Source: Notospermus geniculatus
Lineage: Eukaryota > Nemertea > Pilidiophora > Heteronemertea > Lineidae
Assembly: GCA_002633025.1 (NCBI GenBank)
Contig: NMRB01001855.1
Span: 24,497 to 88,496, forward strand
Direction of reading: 5' to 3'
DNA: 64,000 nucleotides
This document shows, piece after piece, positions 53,161 to 62,180 of this stretch (the stretch's first letter is position 1; every line of letters starts with the position of its first letter). The notes under the pieces are model-generated. The model searched no databases. It worked only from the letters and a program-made list of their open reading frames with translations, and had not been told where the DNA came from. The translations under genes and the position numbers were made by a program.

Positions 53161-53973
53161 ATGAGTTATATTAATAATAGAAATTTTTGCCACAATTGTA
53201 AAAGATGGGGATTAACTGGAAATGATGATTGTAAGTATTGTACTTATTGTCATATATATATAAATAAAAATAAAAAATCTAATTTTAATTTATCTTGTCA
53301 TATTAATAATAAGAAAATTCATTTTAATAATATTATGAAATCATTTTTATCTAAACAATGCAATGATAATGTAATAACTAAAATCAAGGATGATATTAAA
53401 AGTAATATAATTAATTTACAAAAGTTAACTAGTGATTATATAAGTAATATAATTGAAGAAGAATATAATATAAGAAGAAAAGATTATAAATTAGAATTTG
53501 AAATTGTTAATCGTGTATATAATCGTGAACGTTTAACTAAAAGAGAAATAGAGAGAATATCTAAAATATTCTATCAATTAATAAAGTTCATATTTAATAA
53601 GAAACTTACAAAAACTATTAATTATAAGTTCTATTTAGGTAAAATATTTGAGTTAGAAAATTTAAATTTATTAATTAATATACAACCTATTAAAGATCAT
53701 TATAAAATTAATACTAATGAATTAAATTGGCAGAAATTTATTACATATCTAAATGAAGAAAAAAAAAATAAATGTGATTGCGGATTAGAATTATATGATG
53801 TTGATAAAAAAGATGGAGAATTTTCAGATAGTGATGATGACGAAGAAATCTTTGAAAAAATAAAATATAATCAAAAAATATGTTCATGTAAAACATATAG
53901 AAAATATTATTGCCCAATATTTCAAACTAAAACATTTTATGAAGATGATGAAATAATTGTAAACTCTGAGTGA
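53161..53973 (+). CDS. AT-rich zinc-ribbon protein, unknown function
   Basis: 270 residues, unbroken, start in ACAATAAATG. The N-terminus has two CxxC-type pairs (FCHNCKRW and CKYCTYCH, residues 9-30) that likely bind zinc. The middle is very Asn/Ile/Lys-rich and helical. The C-terminal part has more Cys pairs (CDCGLELYD, near residue 205, and ICSCKTYRKYYC, near 245) around an acidic SDSDDDEEIFE tract. Its AT content is far above the flanking genes, which hints at a different origin. It is absent from copy B of the Polinton. It is bordered by GAGTGACGAGTGA arrays. A transcription-factor-like role is possible but unproven. Confidence 0.6.
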   Translation: MSYINNRNFCHNCKRWGLTGNDDCKYCTYCHIYINKNKKSNFNLSCHINNKKIHFNNIMKSFLSKQCNDNVITKIKDDIKSNIINLQKLTSDYISNIIEEEYNIRRKDYKLEFEIVNRVYNRERLTKREIERISKIFYQLIKFIFNKKLTKTINYKFYLGKIFELENLNLLINIQPIKDHYKINTNELNWQKFITYLNEEKKNKCDCGLELYDVDKKDGEFSDSDDDEEIFEKIKYNQKICSCKTYRKYYCPIFQTKTFYEDDEIIVNSE

Positions 53974-54101
53974 CGAGTGACCCTTTATTTTTTAATGATA
54001 TATGAGTGACGAGTGACGAGAGGAGTGAGGAGTGACCCTTTATTTTTTAATGATATATGAGTGACGAGTGACGAGAGGAGTGAGGAGTGAGGAGTGACTA
54101 G
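53968..54101 (+). repeat. GAGTGACGAG arrays left of the zinc-finger gene (copy A)
   Basis: GAGTGACGAGTGACGAGAGG and GAGTGAGGAGTGA words, interleaved with two copies of CCCTTTATTTTTTAATGATA. A smaller array lies at 53110-53128. The inverted partner is at 54804-54912. Confidence 0.85.
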
Positions 54102-54143
54102 TTATCAGTAAGATTTCCTATTTTAAAAAAAACGTATTAATAA

Positions 54144-54734
54144 ATGGAGAGGGAAAGAATTAATGGTTTAACAGAAATTTGGACCCCAGAAGAAGAAGAA
54201 AGATTAGAAAGAGAATATGATCTAGCAGACGATAAATATATGGAGGAATTCATAGAAAAATACCGAGAACATAAAAGAGAACATGATTCAAGAACTCTTA
54301 CTCAAAAATACATTGATATAACGAATACTCTGTCTCCTGAGGAATTAAAACAAGAATGTACCGAACATCAAAAAATTAAGACTGAGGAATATTGTGAATA
54401 TGAAATATTCAAATGGGAAAAAGTAATGAAAGAAATTAATAAACCTCAATTTGAAGATAAAGAATACAATTTTATTTTTGATGGCAACTGTAAACGTCAA
54501 AACAATTACAATCCTAAAGAAAGTGTGAAATGTGAATGTGGAAAAACTTATACTAAACAAAATAAATCACGTCATTTTAAATTATATCATAAAGATAATG
54601 AAAATAATGAAAATAAAAATTCGGGTACTAGTAATGTTAATTCATTTAACCCTAACGAACGTATAAGTTGTCATCTTTGTGGGCAAACTTATACTAAAAC
54701 CAATAAATCACGTCATTTTAAAAGATATCATTAA
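54144..54734 (+). CDS. Polinton C2H2-like zinc-finger protein, copy A
   Basis: 196 residues, start in TAATAAATGG. The N-terminal two-thirds is acidic and helical (PEEEERLEREYDLADDKYM). The C-terminus has two finger-like units with the same shape, CECGKTYTKQNKSRHFKLYH (residues 130-149) and CHLCGQTYTKTNKSRHFKRY (176-195). It probably binds DNA or RNA. It is ~90% identical in protein to 60295-60870, which is in turn placed after an HNH-like gene. Both copies are open, suggesting recent duplication or constraint. The gene is enclosed by inverted GAGTGA arrays. Confidence 0.75.
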   Translation: MERERINGLTEIWTPEEEERLEREYDLADDKYMEEFIEKYREHKREHDSRTLTQKYIDITNTLSPEELKQECTEHQKIKTEEYCEYEIFKWEKVMKEINKPQFEDKEYNFIFDGNCKRQNNYNPKESVKCECGKTYTKQNKSRHFKLYHKDNENNENKNSGTSNVNSFNPNERISCHLCGQTYTKTNKSRHFKRYH

Positions 54735-54803
54735 AAAATCAGTACTTTAATTAATGAAATATAATGAAATCTATAATTAATAAATATCATTAAAAATAAA
54801 GCA

Positions 54804-54912
54804 TGACTAGTCACTCCTCACTCCTCTCGTCACTCGTCACATTAAATAAAATATGTTGTTGAAATTTGATGACTAGTCACTCCTCACTCCTCTCGTCACT
54901 CGTCACTCGTCA
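54804..54912 (-). repeat. Inverted GAGTGACGAG arrays right of the zinc-finger gene (copy A)
   Basis: Two blocks, GACTAGTCACTCCTCACTCC to TCTCGTCACTCGTCAC (54810-54840 and 54871-54911). The inverse of 54059-54101, including the terminal GACTAG. Confidence 0.88.
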
Positions 54913-54939
54913 AAATATGTTGTTTACAAGAAATATGTT

Positions 54940-55038
54940 GCTAAATAAAATACCACACAACTGCCCCGGTTCCACATAAACCGCCAATAATAAATAAATA
55001 TTCATAATTCCTCATCTCCTTACTCGGAGTATAATAGT
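54940..55038 (-). pseudogene. C-terminal scrap of the two-TM Polinton gene (copy A)
   Basis: AAATAAAATACCACACAACT to CATCTCCTTACTCGGAGTAT and AATAGTCA matches 61105-61213, the 3' end of the minus-strand gene 61110-61544 (STOP to YYTPSKEMRNYEYLF). Copy A of the Polinton ends here; the following bases are unrelated. Confidence 0.82.
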
Positions 55039-55458
55039 CAGAACATCAACATAAATCTCTGACAGACTTTGTGCGGTGAAAATCGACCTATAAATAAGGG
55101 AATTCCCTGGGAAACCCCTCTATGTCATCACCTTGAAATGCAACAGAATCACATGAAATCTGATAAGTCATTAATCAAATTTGACAAGATGGATTGTAAA
55201 AAGTAAAGTGTTTTGATGAAGAGCAGGTCATACCCTTTCAGAAAATAGCAGTGGTATGTGTGTTCTAATCCTCCATAAGGGAAAAAAAGAGGGCCAAATT
55301 TGGCATGTTCATTAAAAAGTAATGCATAACTGGAGAACAATCGGATATTAAGCATGCAAAACACTATTATTCAAAGTGTAAAAGTGGAAAATATTTGTAT
55401 GTAGAATCATTTTAACCCTTTTGGCTTGTCAAAACTGACTTTAACCCACTGTGTTCCG
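55039..55458. other. Host-like DNA between Polinton copies
   Basis: No similarity to Polinton genes and no coding feature seen. Confidence 0.4.
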
Positions 55459-55641
55459 TTAAGAAAGCACATGAAGGGCATGTTTTTTTTGCAAACAGAC
55501 CTTTAAGGGAATACTATGAGTGCGTGCCGCATCATCAGACAATGCCAAGTAATCCATTGTATCATCTTCTAGAGGAGGCATTTCATTATCAAGGAGTCCC
55601 ATGTCAGAACCTTGGCACGTATGATCCGTGAATGAAAGATA

Positions 55642-55890
55642 CAGTGGAACCTCGGTTGAGGACCACCTCGGTAACGGGACCACCTCACCTATGTCAGGGC
55701 CGTATTTATCAGGGGGCGGGGGCAAGGGGGCAGTTGCCCAACCAAAAAACGTGATTTTCATGGGGCTTTTGGGAAGAAAACGGCAAAAAAGGTCTTTTGC
55801 CCCCCCCCCCGACCAAAAAGGTACATAAGGCCCTGTATGTGGACCAGTTGCTCCAGTCCCTTGGGTGGTCCACTTACCGAGGTTCCACTG
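55642..55890. mobile_element. CAGTGGAACCTC MITE (pogo/Tigger-like ends)
   Basis: CAGTGGAACCTCGGTTGAGG and, inverted, CAGTGGAACCTCGGTAAGTG. Such ends are typical of pogo/Tigger-class elements. It hosts a nested hAT-like MITE. Confidence 0.8.
55695..55835. mobile_element. hAT-like MITE nested in the previous one
   Basis: CAGGGCCGTATTTATCAGGG and GACCAAAAAGGTACATAAGG then CCCTG are inverted at the tips. TATGT lies on both sides (55690-55694, 55836-55840), part of a likely 8-bp hAT duplication. The GGGGGCGGGGGCAAGGGGG stretch has runs that could stack as a G-quadruplex. Confidence 0.7.
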
Positions 55891-55927
55891 ATTTCCCTCA
55901 CATCCAGCACAGCGATAGAACTCATAA

Positions 55928-56179
55928 AGCAAGGTTCATTGGCACACGGATTTGGTCCGGTTCAGGACCCATGTTCCCGAAGCCGTCGTTAGGTTAACGA
56001 AGTCGTTACGCTATGCATTTTCCCAGTTTTAACGACATCGTTAACCTAACGATGGCTTCGGGAACATGGCTCCAGGTCCGTAAAAAATCTATCAAATGGA
56101 CTTCAGCGTTGGCCTATCCGGAAAACTAGAGGCAAACGGACTGGAAACGGATCGGATCCGTGCGCCAATGAACCTTGCT
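55928..56179. mobile_element. 252-bp Harbinger-type MITE with TAA duplication
   Basis: AGCAAGGTTCATTGGCACAC and GTGCGCCAATGAACCTTGCT are inverted; TAA on both sides (55925-55927, 56180-56182). A further palindrome (55969-56070, CATGTTCCCGAAGCC with GGCTTCGGGAACATG) is nested in its centre. Confidence 0.85.
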
Positions 56180-56668
56180 TAAGAAGAGTAAAGAATAATT
56201 GATCAGGTTTCTTGATTGCTTGGAATGAAATATTCTGACTACATATTGGGCACTCAATGGTATCCTTTTCCTGATTAGTACATACACTGGATAGACATGG
56301 GGAACAAAAGTAATGCTCACAAGGGGTAGAAAATGTTGATTTACAAAGATTACATGTGTACAAGTCACTGAATTCCATACCTTTCCCTCAGGTACCTCAA
56401 TATATTCCAAGTTCCCCACCCAAAAATCAGAAAAAAAATGTCACTGTCCCTTAAAATTAAATGGGAACTTGATAGATGTTCCTCGTTTTTCAGGCTTCCT
56501 ACCACCTACCGGTAAATGCCTTGCTATAGGGTCTGAGAACTTCTCACAAAGTTTACATTCATCAGGGTGACCAATCCAGAATTCAACATTTATTTTCTCA
56601 TATACCTCCCGTTCTTTTGCATAGTGGCATACTCTGGCCGCTTGGTATGTGTTGCCTTTAGAAAACAT

Positions 56669-57624
56669 CTACTACAGATAAATGGAGAATGTAAGGGACT
56701 GTCACTAATATGTTAATTCAAAAAAAACTCGAAAAAATGTAATGAGAAGCACAAGAACAGAGATTCCTGCCGCTCTTTCTTTCCTTCTGAGTTTGGACTC
56801 TTTCACAGCACACCCGACAAAGCTGTTTAACACAACTAAAATGATAATCCTGGGGTTCTGACATTATTTGAAATGTACAAACACACTTAAAAAGATCACA
56901 TATTGACTAGAAGTGAATTACATGTCACTGACCAACCGGGAACTGCCCACTCATATGGAAAGTACACACATAAGCGAAACAGGCCGTATCTGCTAGAGAA
57001 GAATTAGAACACACATCAGGTCTATGCTGCTAAAAAGTAAACATTATTCACAATCCACCACTAAAATATAAAAAATATCCATCATGTCATATTATCATAA
57101 TCGATGTCTGAATTACTAGTAATCCACAAGCCACCAGCCAACAGCTCCATGAACTTTCATGAGTCAACTGCAGACACAGGAAAGACATGTGAGGCTGAAA
57201 CCATGACCTTTTGGTGACCTGACATGTTTACTAAGAAATAGCAAGAAAGAAAGTACAGTTGTCCTTGTTTTTACTGATCTAATTAATTACAACTGTCAGC
57301 ATCACTATGCTCCAGACAGCCTGGCCGCCATGTTGTTTACAGCTCTGACATCACTCGCTCCTGGGCAACGGGGGAATCTGGGGCACTGGCCTACTTAAGT
57401 TACTGCTGACTAAGTTATCACTTTCAATGGGGTTTCTGCCTGCTGTGAACCGCTGGGGCTATTGATCTGAATCTTGGTCGGGTGGCCCCCCAAAAACTGG
57501 AACACACCTTATCGGGCCATAACTTTTACACTTTTTAGCCCGCTTGGCCAAAGGCCCAAAGGGCTTATGCTGTGCTTAGATGCCTTAGTGGTGGTCTGTC
57601 GTGAGTGCGTGCGTGGGTAGCATT
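56669..57624. other. Upstream/intronic DNA of the RING gene, no exon found
   Basis: No recognisable coding or structural feature. Confidence 0.35.
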
Positions 57625-58270
57625 TTGCCTTGTCTGCACTCTAGCGTCTTCAGTTTTTGATGGATCATTTTCATATTGCATATGTGCATATATGGCCCCA
57701 AGATCTAGGCCAAGTTCGATTTTGGGCATGCTGCGATTCCTACTATGGCTACTAGGGGGCATTTTGTGAAAAAATGAAAAATGGCTATTTCACGCAAACG
57801 ATTACAGCTAGAACGCTCAATTTTGAATCGTAGGTACATCTAATCATGTTACATCATATATGTAACGGGTTTTTTATTTTACCTTATTTTGATGGAAAAA
57901 TAGGTCAAATAACGAAAAATTTGCCGATATTTGGGCTTTGCCTTGTCTGCGCTCTAGCGTCTTCAGTTTTTGACGGATCGTTTTCATACTGCATATGTGT
58001 ATATATGGCCCCAAGATCTAGACGAAGTTCGAATTTGAGCCCACTGCGATTCCAACTATGGCCACTAGGGGGTGTTTTGTGAAAAAATGAAAAATGGCTA
58101 TTTTACGCAAACAATTAGAGCCAGAATGCTCAAATTTCATTTGCAGGTACGTCTAATCATGTTACATCATGGGTTTTTGATTTAACCTAATTTTGATGGG
58201 AAAACAGGTCAAATAATGAAAAAATTGACCTTTGTGCTTTGCCTTTGTGTGCACTCCTAGTGTCTTCCTT
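57625..58270. repeat. ~310-bp tandem repeat, two full copies and a partial
   Basis: TTTGCCTTGTCTGCRCTCTAG, ATATATGGCCCCAAGATCTA, ACTATGGCNACTAGGGGG and TTTGATGGRAAAAYAGGTCAA recur in order at about 57625, 57941 and 58237 (partial). Copies differ by scattered bases. The preceding CCCGCTTGGCCAAAGGCCCA belongs to the same dispersed repeat. Confidence 0.8.
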
Positions 58271-59195
58271 TGACAGAATATTTTCGTATTGTATGTATGT
58301 ACATGCATAAAAGTACAGGCATTGACAGATGTTTATCTACACTTTGTATCTTGAATATTTCAAATACCACCGAACCAAATTTGATGTGGTTTGTTGCATA
58401 TGAAAGAAAAACTTGTTGGTCACATTTCTGCATCAAAATTTTGGAAATTTCGAAATATCAAAATTATGTAATTGCTTGTCAGAAAAAATCTCGAAAATCA
58501 ACACCTTTTATTTTGTGATTATATTTTTATTTTTATAGTGTTTCTGACAGAATGGAAGTTTCTAAGGACTTTGGTGCTGGTTTCATCAAAATCTGTCGAG
58601 TGGTTGCTCAGGGTTCTGCCCAGGACTGAATGAGTTCCGGACGGAACGGGGGGTGTGGCCCTCCCCCAGAAAAATTTTAAAACTAGACTTGCTGAAATGC
58701 GATTTCCTGGCACCTGAGAGTCGAAATAATGAGCTTCTTTATCAATAAAAGCATCCTCGTTTGGCGTCAAATGACCCCAATCCACTCTCATGACTCTACT
58801 GCAAAAGTATCCCGCCGTTGTTGTCGTTGGTCAGAACTGTGTCAGGAAGCCCCGCCGAGGGAAGCACATTTTGTGAATGGCNCTGAAACAACATGCATAC
58901 CTCCAACACCATCATCGTTATCTGCCTCTCTCCCCAGTACCCTCATTTCTAATCTTAAAACAGAACACACAAGAAAAAACCCGAGTAAACCCCACACTTT
59001 CCTACCTGTATGATGACGATCATCAACAAGAGTAGTGCATCCCACCACCAAGTTCAAGCAACTAAGAGTTCACATAAAGGAAATGTCTATCTCCAGCTAA
59101 AGATACACGAAAAGATAGTCCACAGTTGTTCCATCAGTCCATTGGTACCCCAGGGGTACTTAGCCTCCACTTAACCTTACTGTTTTTATAATAAT
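58271..59195. other. Intergenic stretch before Polinton copy B
   Basis: One N at 58882. No supported gene. Confidence 0.35.
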
Positions 59196-59336
59196 ATGTA
59201 TGTAGAAGAAATAAATAAAAAAAGTCTATGTCCCTTTGATGATAAAAGATATATCTTAGATGATGGTAAAACTACATTACCATTTGGGGCTTATTATGAG
59301 GCTTTTATTGATTATAGTGATTTTCAGGCTGTTTAA
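59196..59336 (+). pseudogene. POLB: C-terminus of Polinton DNA polymerase B (copy B)
   Basis: 46 residues ending before TAA. SLCPFDDKRYILDDGKTTLP fits the closing S-x-F-D-D-K-R-Y-x-L-x-D-G block found at the ends of Polinton and related polymerases. The ATG is incidental. It marks the left limit of copy B and is followed 50 bases later by the HNH-like gene, showing the ancestral order PolB then HNH. Confidence 0.78.
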
Positions 59337-59385
59337 GCGAACAAAATAGTTGTTTCTATAAATGGTTTAAATTTCTACCAAATAA

Positions 59386-60066
59386 ATGGAGAGAAACGCA
59401 AAGCTCGAAATCATAAAGACGCCAGAACCAATAGAAATATGGGAAAATTGGAATGGTTGGGGGAAAACATGTTCAGGGTGTAAGTTAAATAAATCTCTTA
59501 ATGAATTTTATAAAAGTTCTACAAAATATGATGGTCGACAGAATTACTGCATAGACTGCAATAAAAAATATCTACATAAATACATGAACGAAAAATATAA
59601 GGACAATGATTTTTATGAGACACAGTTAATGAGGAATAGTTTAAGGAGAGAAAATACCTATGGAGCTCTTACCAAATACCTTGGTTGTACAACTAAATTC
59701 TTTAACAGGTGGTTACAGTATCAAAGGGACATAAATCCTGATCCGATCGACATCGAAGAATTAGATCATGTATTGCCAGTTGCCCACTTTAGTGACGAAC
59801 CTCATCTCTGTTGGAACTGGATTAACATAAGACCAATAAGTCAGAGAGAAAATAGAGAGAAAAGTGATAAAATAGATTTTGACTTATTCTATGATCAAAT
59901 AGTTAAAGCTTATGATTTTATTAACTGCGAAGTGCTGGAAACCATAGAGAAGAACACCGAAGGTCGAAGTGATATATTTACAAACTTTAATTTCGTATAC
60001 AATATATATAGGATCATTGTTAAAAGAAATAGAAGAATGGAGAGTGGAGAGAGGAGTGAGGAGTGA
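59386..60066 (+). CDS. HNH-like endonuclease with zinc ribbon (Polinton copy B)
   Basis: 226 residues, start in CAAATAAATGG. N-terminal Cys pairs C29/C32 and C55/C58 (CSGC, CIDC) form a likely zinc ribbon. A helical middle is followed by an HNH-type core: ELDHVLPVAHF (D127-H128), then CWNWINIRP (N144/N147) and an REN...K stretch (154-162). HNH nucleases cut DNA using a His/Asn-coordinated metal. A paralogue lies on the opposite strand at 61523-62155, and the tail of another is fused to PolB at 52977. The C-terminal end runs into GAGTGAGGAGTGA array sequence (ESGERSEE), so the array has replaced the original stop. Role in the element is unknown; processing of ends or replication are options. 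Confidence 0.75.
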   Translation: MERNAKLEIIKTPEPIEIWENWNGWGKTCSGCKLNKSLNEFYKSSTKYDGRQNYCIDCNKKYLHKYMNEKYKDNDFYETQLMRNSLRRENTYGALTKYLGCTTKFFNRWLQYQRDINPDPIDIEELDHVLPVAHFSDEPHLCWNWINIRPISQRENREKSDKIDFDLFYDQIVKAYDFINCEVLETIEKNTEGRSDIFTNFNFVYNIYRIIVKRNRRMESGERSEE

Positions 60067-60253
60067 GGAGTGCAGAGTCATGCTTTCTTTTTTAATGATA
60101 TATTGTTTTCTATAAAAGTATATAAATTACAGATTTCATTAATAAAAGTATATAAATTATCCATAGGTATTCATAATTCTCTTTCTTAATTGTATTTTAT
60201 GTCGAGAGGAGAGTGGAGAGTGGAGAGTGGAGTGAGGAGTGAGGAGTGGAGAG
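60033..60253 (+). repeat. GAGAGTGGAG arrays left of the zinc-finger gene (copy B)
   Basis: GGAGAGTGGAGAGAGGAGTG (60037 on) and GAGAGTGGAGTGAGGAGTGA (60217 on) words. The second block ends GGAGTGGAGAGTTATCAG. The inverted partner is at 61039-61076. Confidence 0.85.
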
Positions 60254-60294
60254 TTATCAGTAAAATTTCCTATTTAAAAAAAACGTATTAATAA

Positions 60295-60870
60295 ATGGAG
60301 AAGGACAGAATTAGTGGTTTAACAGAAATTTGGACGCAAGAAGAAGAAGAAAGATTAGAAAGAGAATATGATCTAGCAAACGATAAATATATGGAGGAAT
60401 TCATAGAAAAATACCCAGAACATAAAAGAGAACATGATTCAAGAACTCTTACTCAAAAATACATTGATATAACGAAAACTCTGTCTCCTGAGGAATTAAA
60501 ACAAGAATGTACCGAACATCAAAAAATTAAGACTGAGGAATATTGTGAATATGAAATATTCAAATGGCAAAAAATAATGAAAGAAATTAATAAACCTCAA
60601 TTTGAAGATAAAGAATACAATTTTATTTTTGATGGCAACTGTAAACGCCAAAACACTTACATGTACAATCCTAAAGAAAGTGTGAAATGTGAATGTGGAA
60701 AAACTTATACTAAACAAAATAAATCACGTCATTTTAAATTATATCATAAAGAAACAAATTTGGGTACTAGTAATGTTAACTCATTTAACCCTAAAGAAAG
60801 TGTAAATTGTGAATGTGGAAAAACTTATACTAAATCACATAAATCACGTCATTTTAAAAGATATCATTAA
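60295..60870 (+). CDS. Polinton C2H2-like zinc-finger protein, copy B
   Basis: 191 residues, start in TAATAAATGG. The same protein as 54144-54734 with few substitutions: D/E, N/S, P/Q near the N-terminus and a shorter linker before the second finger. Fingers are CECGKTYTKQNKSRHFKLYH and CECGKTYTKSHKSRHFKRYH. Here both use C-x-C, while copy A's second uses C-x2-C (CHLC). It follows the HNH-like gene and precedes the minus-strand pair. Presumed nucleic-acid binding. Confidence 0.75.
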   Translation: MEKDRISGLTEIWTQEEEERLEREYDLANDKYMEEFIEKYPEHKREHDSRTLTQKYIDITKTLSPEELKQECTEHQKIKTEEYCEYEIFKWQKIMKEINKPQFEDKEYNFIFDGNCKRQNTYMYNPKESVKCECGKTYTKQNKSRHFKLYHKETNLGTSNVNSFNPKESVNCECGKTYTKSHKSRHFKRYH

Positions 60871-60879
60871 AAAATCAGT

Positions 60880-61015
60880 ACTTTAATTAATGAAATATAA
60901 TGAAATCTGTAATTTATATACTTTAATTAATGAAATCTGTAATTTATGTACTTTGATTAATGAAATCTGTAATTTATATACTTTTATTAATGAAATATAA
61001 TGAAATCTGTAATTA
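60880..61015. repeat. AT-rich tandem repeat TTAATGAAATCTGTAATTTA
   Basis: Four or so units of ~33 bases (TACTTTAATTAATGAAATCTG with small changes) just 3' of the zinc-finger gene; copy A has only one unit. Confidence 0.8.
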
Positions 61016-61038
61016 ATAAATATCATTAAAAATAAAGC

Positions 61039-61076
61039 ATGACTCTCCACTCCTCACTCCTCACTCCACTCTCCAT
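61039..61076 (-). repeat. Inverted GAGAGTGGAG array right of the zinc-finger gene (copy B)
   Basis: GACTCTCCACTCCTCACTCC to TCACTCCACTCTCC is the inverse of 60217-60250. Note the difference from copy A, where both sides use the GACGAG version. Confidence 0.88.
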
Positions 61077-61109
61077 TAAATGAAATATGTTGCTAAATGA
61101 AATATGTTG

Positions 61110-61544
61110 CTAAATAAAATACCACACAACTGCACCAGTTCCACACAACCCACAAATAATAAATAAATATTCATAATTCCTCATCTCCTTACTCGGAGTA
61201 TAATAGTCACTTAATTGAGGTTGCTTTCTCAATTGTATTTTATTTGTTGGGTGTTGTTCATTATATATTTCGCTGTATAATTCTAGGGAAGTATTTGTCT
61301 GTCTAAAATCTAAAGCTGCTTGGTTTTCCTTCTTCCTTTGAAGATTGACGAAATCAATTACTTGTTGCCTATGTTGGTTCCATTCATCTGTAGCCTTCTG
61401 TAATTTTTCTTCTGCCAGGTTATGACGTTTCTGTTCTTCTAAATAACCATTCTTATCTAGTACTTTAAACAAATAACCAGAACCAGTAAAAGCAAAAGCA
61501 TTAGTTACTGCCCCGCCTATCATCATTGCAATTGCTGTGGCCAT
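61110..61544 (-). CDS. Polinton protein with two membrane segments
   Basis: 144 residues on the minus strand, start in TATAAATGG. N-terminal hydrophobic segment TAIAMMIGGAVTNAFAFTG, a helical charged middle with EEQKRHNLAEEKLQKATDEW and DFVNLQRKKEN, and a C-terminal hydrophobic segment LFIICGLCGTGAVVWYF. This layout, with a small TM N-terminus, RHxxAxE helix and YYTPSxEM near the end, recurs in Polinton/adintovirus-like elements as far as I recall; I know no proven role. A virion or membrane component is likely. Its first codons overlap the end of the upstream HNH-like gene by 22 bases. A scrap of its 3' end remains in copy A (54940-55038). Confidence 0.7.
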   Translation of the reverse strand: MATAIAMMIGGAVTNAFAFTGSGYLFKVLDKNGYLEEQKRHNLAEEKLQKATDEWNQHRQQVIDFVNLQRKKENQAALDFRQTNTSLELYSEIYNEQHPTNKIQLRKQPQLSDYYTPSKEMRNYEYLFIICGLCGTGAVVWYFI

Positions 61545-62155
61545 TTATATAATGTAAAAAACAATGTTGAAATATTAAAATAATAATATAACATATCTGT
61601 TTGCACTTCTTTATTAGCCCATACAAAATTATCAATAAATTCTCTTGCTTTATCCAATTGTGTTTGAAATAGGTCGAAATCTACTTTAATGCCCTTTTTA
61701 AGGTTTTCTGTAGCATCTAATGGCATGATATTTATCCAACTATCTCTAATTGATAAGAAAGGTGAAGCATTAGAAAACCTCTTGAAATAATCAATAGGAA
61801 TAACATGATCGAAGTGTTCATTAAATGTGTCTTTACTTTGGGACTTAATCCATTTGTAAAAGAATTTATCTGAACACTTTAACACAGATGAAAATATTCC
61901 TACTCTTGAAATACAGTTTCTTATTTTGTTATATATGTACCTATCTTCGTAATTATCTATTTTATCTTGTCTATTTCTTTCTTTTATTTTTTTAGAACAA
62001 TCTTTACAGACACACTTTAAGGATGAAGGAGAAAATTCTTCCAGTGGTTTAGTTTTTCCACAACATGTTTCATCTCCCCTACACGTTTCATAATTATAAT
62101 CCAGTTTATCAATCGTTTCAGATAATTTTAATTTTTTCGTTTGTTTACAATTCAT
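61523..62155 (-). CDS. Second HNH-like endonuclease with zinc ribbon
   Basis: 210 residues on the minus strand, start in TTAAATAAATG. Same plan as 59386-60066: Cys cluster near residues 25-53 (TCCGKTKPLEEF, then CVCKDC), helical middle, then HFDHVIPIDYF (D116-H117), SWINIMPLD (N142) and a TENLKKG stretch (149-155). Sequence identity with the paralogue is low outside these blocks, so the duplication is old. It is divergently placed against the 62181 gene (26 bases between starts, sharing an AT-rich intergenic). The last residues overlap the start of the two-TM gene. Confidence 0.75.
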   Translation of the reverse strand: MNCKQTKKLKLSETIDKLDYNYETCRGDETCCGKTKPLEEFSPSSLKCVCKDCSKKIKERNRQDKIDNYEDRYIYNKIRNCISRVGIFSSVLKCSDKFFYKWIKSQSKDTFNEHFDHVIPIDYFKRFSNASPFLSIRDSWINIMPLDATENLKKGIKVDFDLFQTQLDKAREFIDNFVWANKEVQTDMLYYYFNISTLFFTLYKWPQQLQ

Positions 62156-62180
62156 TTATTTAATAATTTTTTTTAAATAA

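Larger units (their letters stand above)
55459..56668 (-). pseudogene. RING/zinc-finger gene resembling the RAG1 N-terminal region, broken by MITEs
   Basis: Minus strand. 56668-56441 reads VCHYAKEREVYEK, then VEFWIGHPDECKLCEKF and VGGRKPEKRG. This matches in spacing the second zinc-binding block of RAG1-N-like proteins (FCHxCW..., then WxPHxxxCxxC). After a one-base register change near 56390-56380 a RING follows (56354-56235): CNLCKSTF, PCEHYFCSPCL, ECPICSQ, then FQAIKKPDQLFFTLL, placed as in RAG1. A MITE with TAA duplication interrupts at 56180; beyond it FYRCAGCEGNQW (55925-55893) could be the next Cys block. A second MITE (55642-55890) precedes a last open stretch (55635-55459). The C2-C3 spacing of the RING is shorter than usual. 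A TRIM-like or other RING protein is the alternative. Confidence 0.42.

Noticed and set aside
53161-53973. Poxvirus-type late transcription factor (VLTF3-like)
   Set aside because: Attractive next to the TAAATG motif, but only generic CxxC pairs are visible; not enough to assign.
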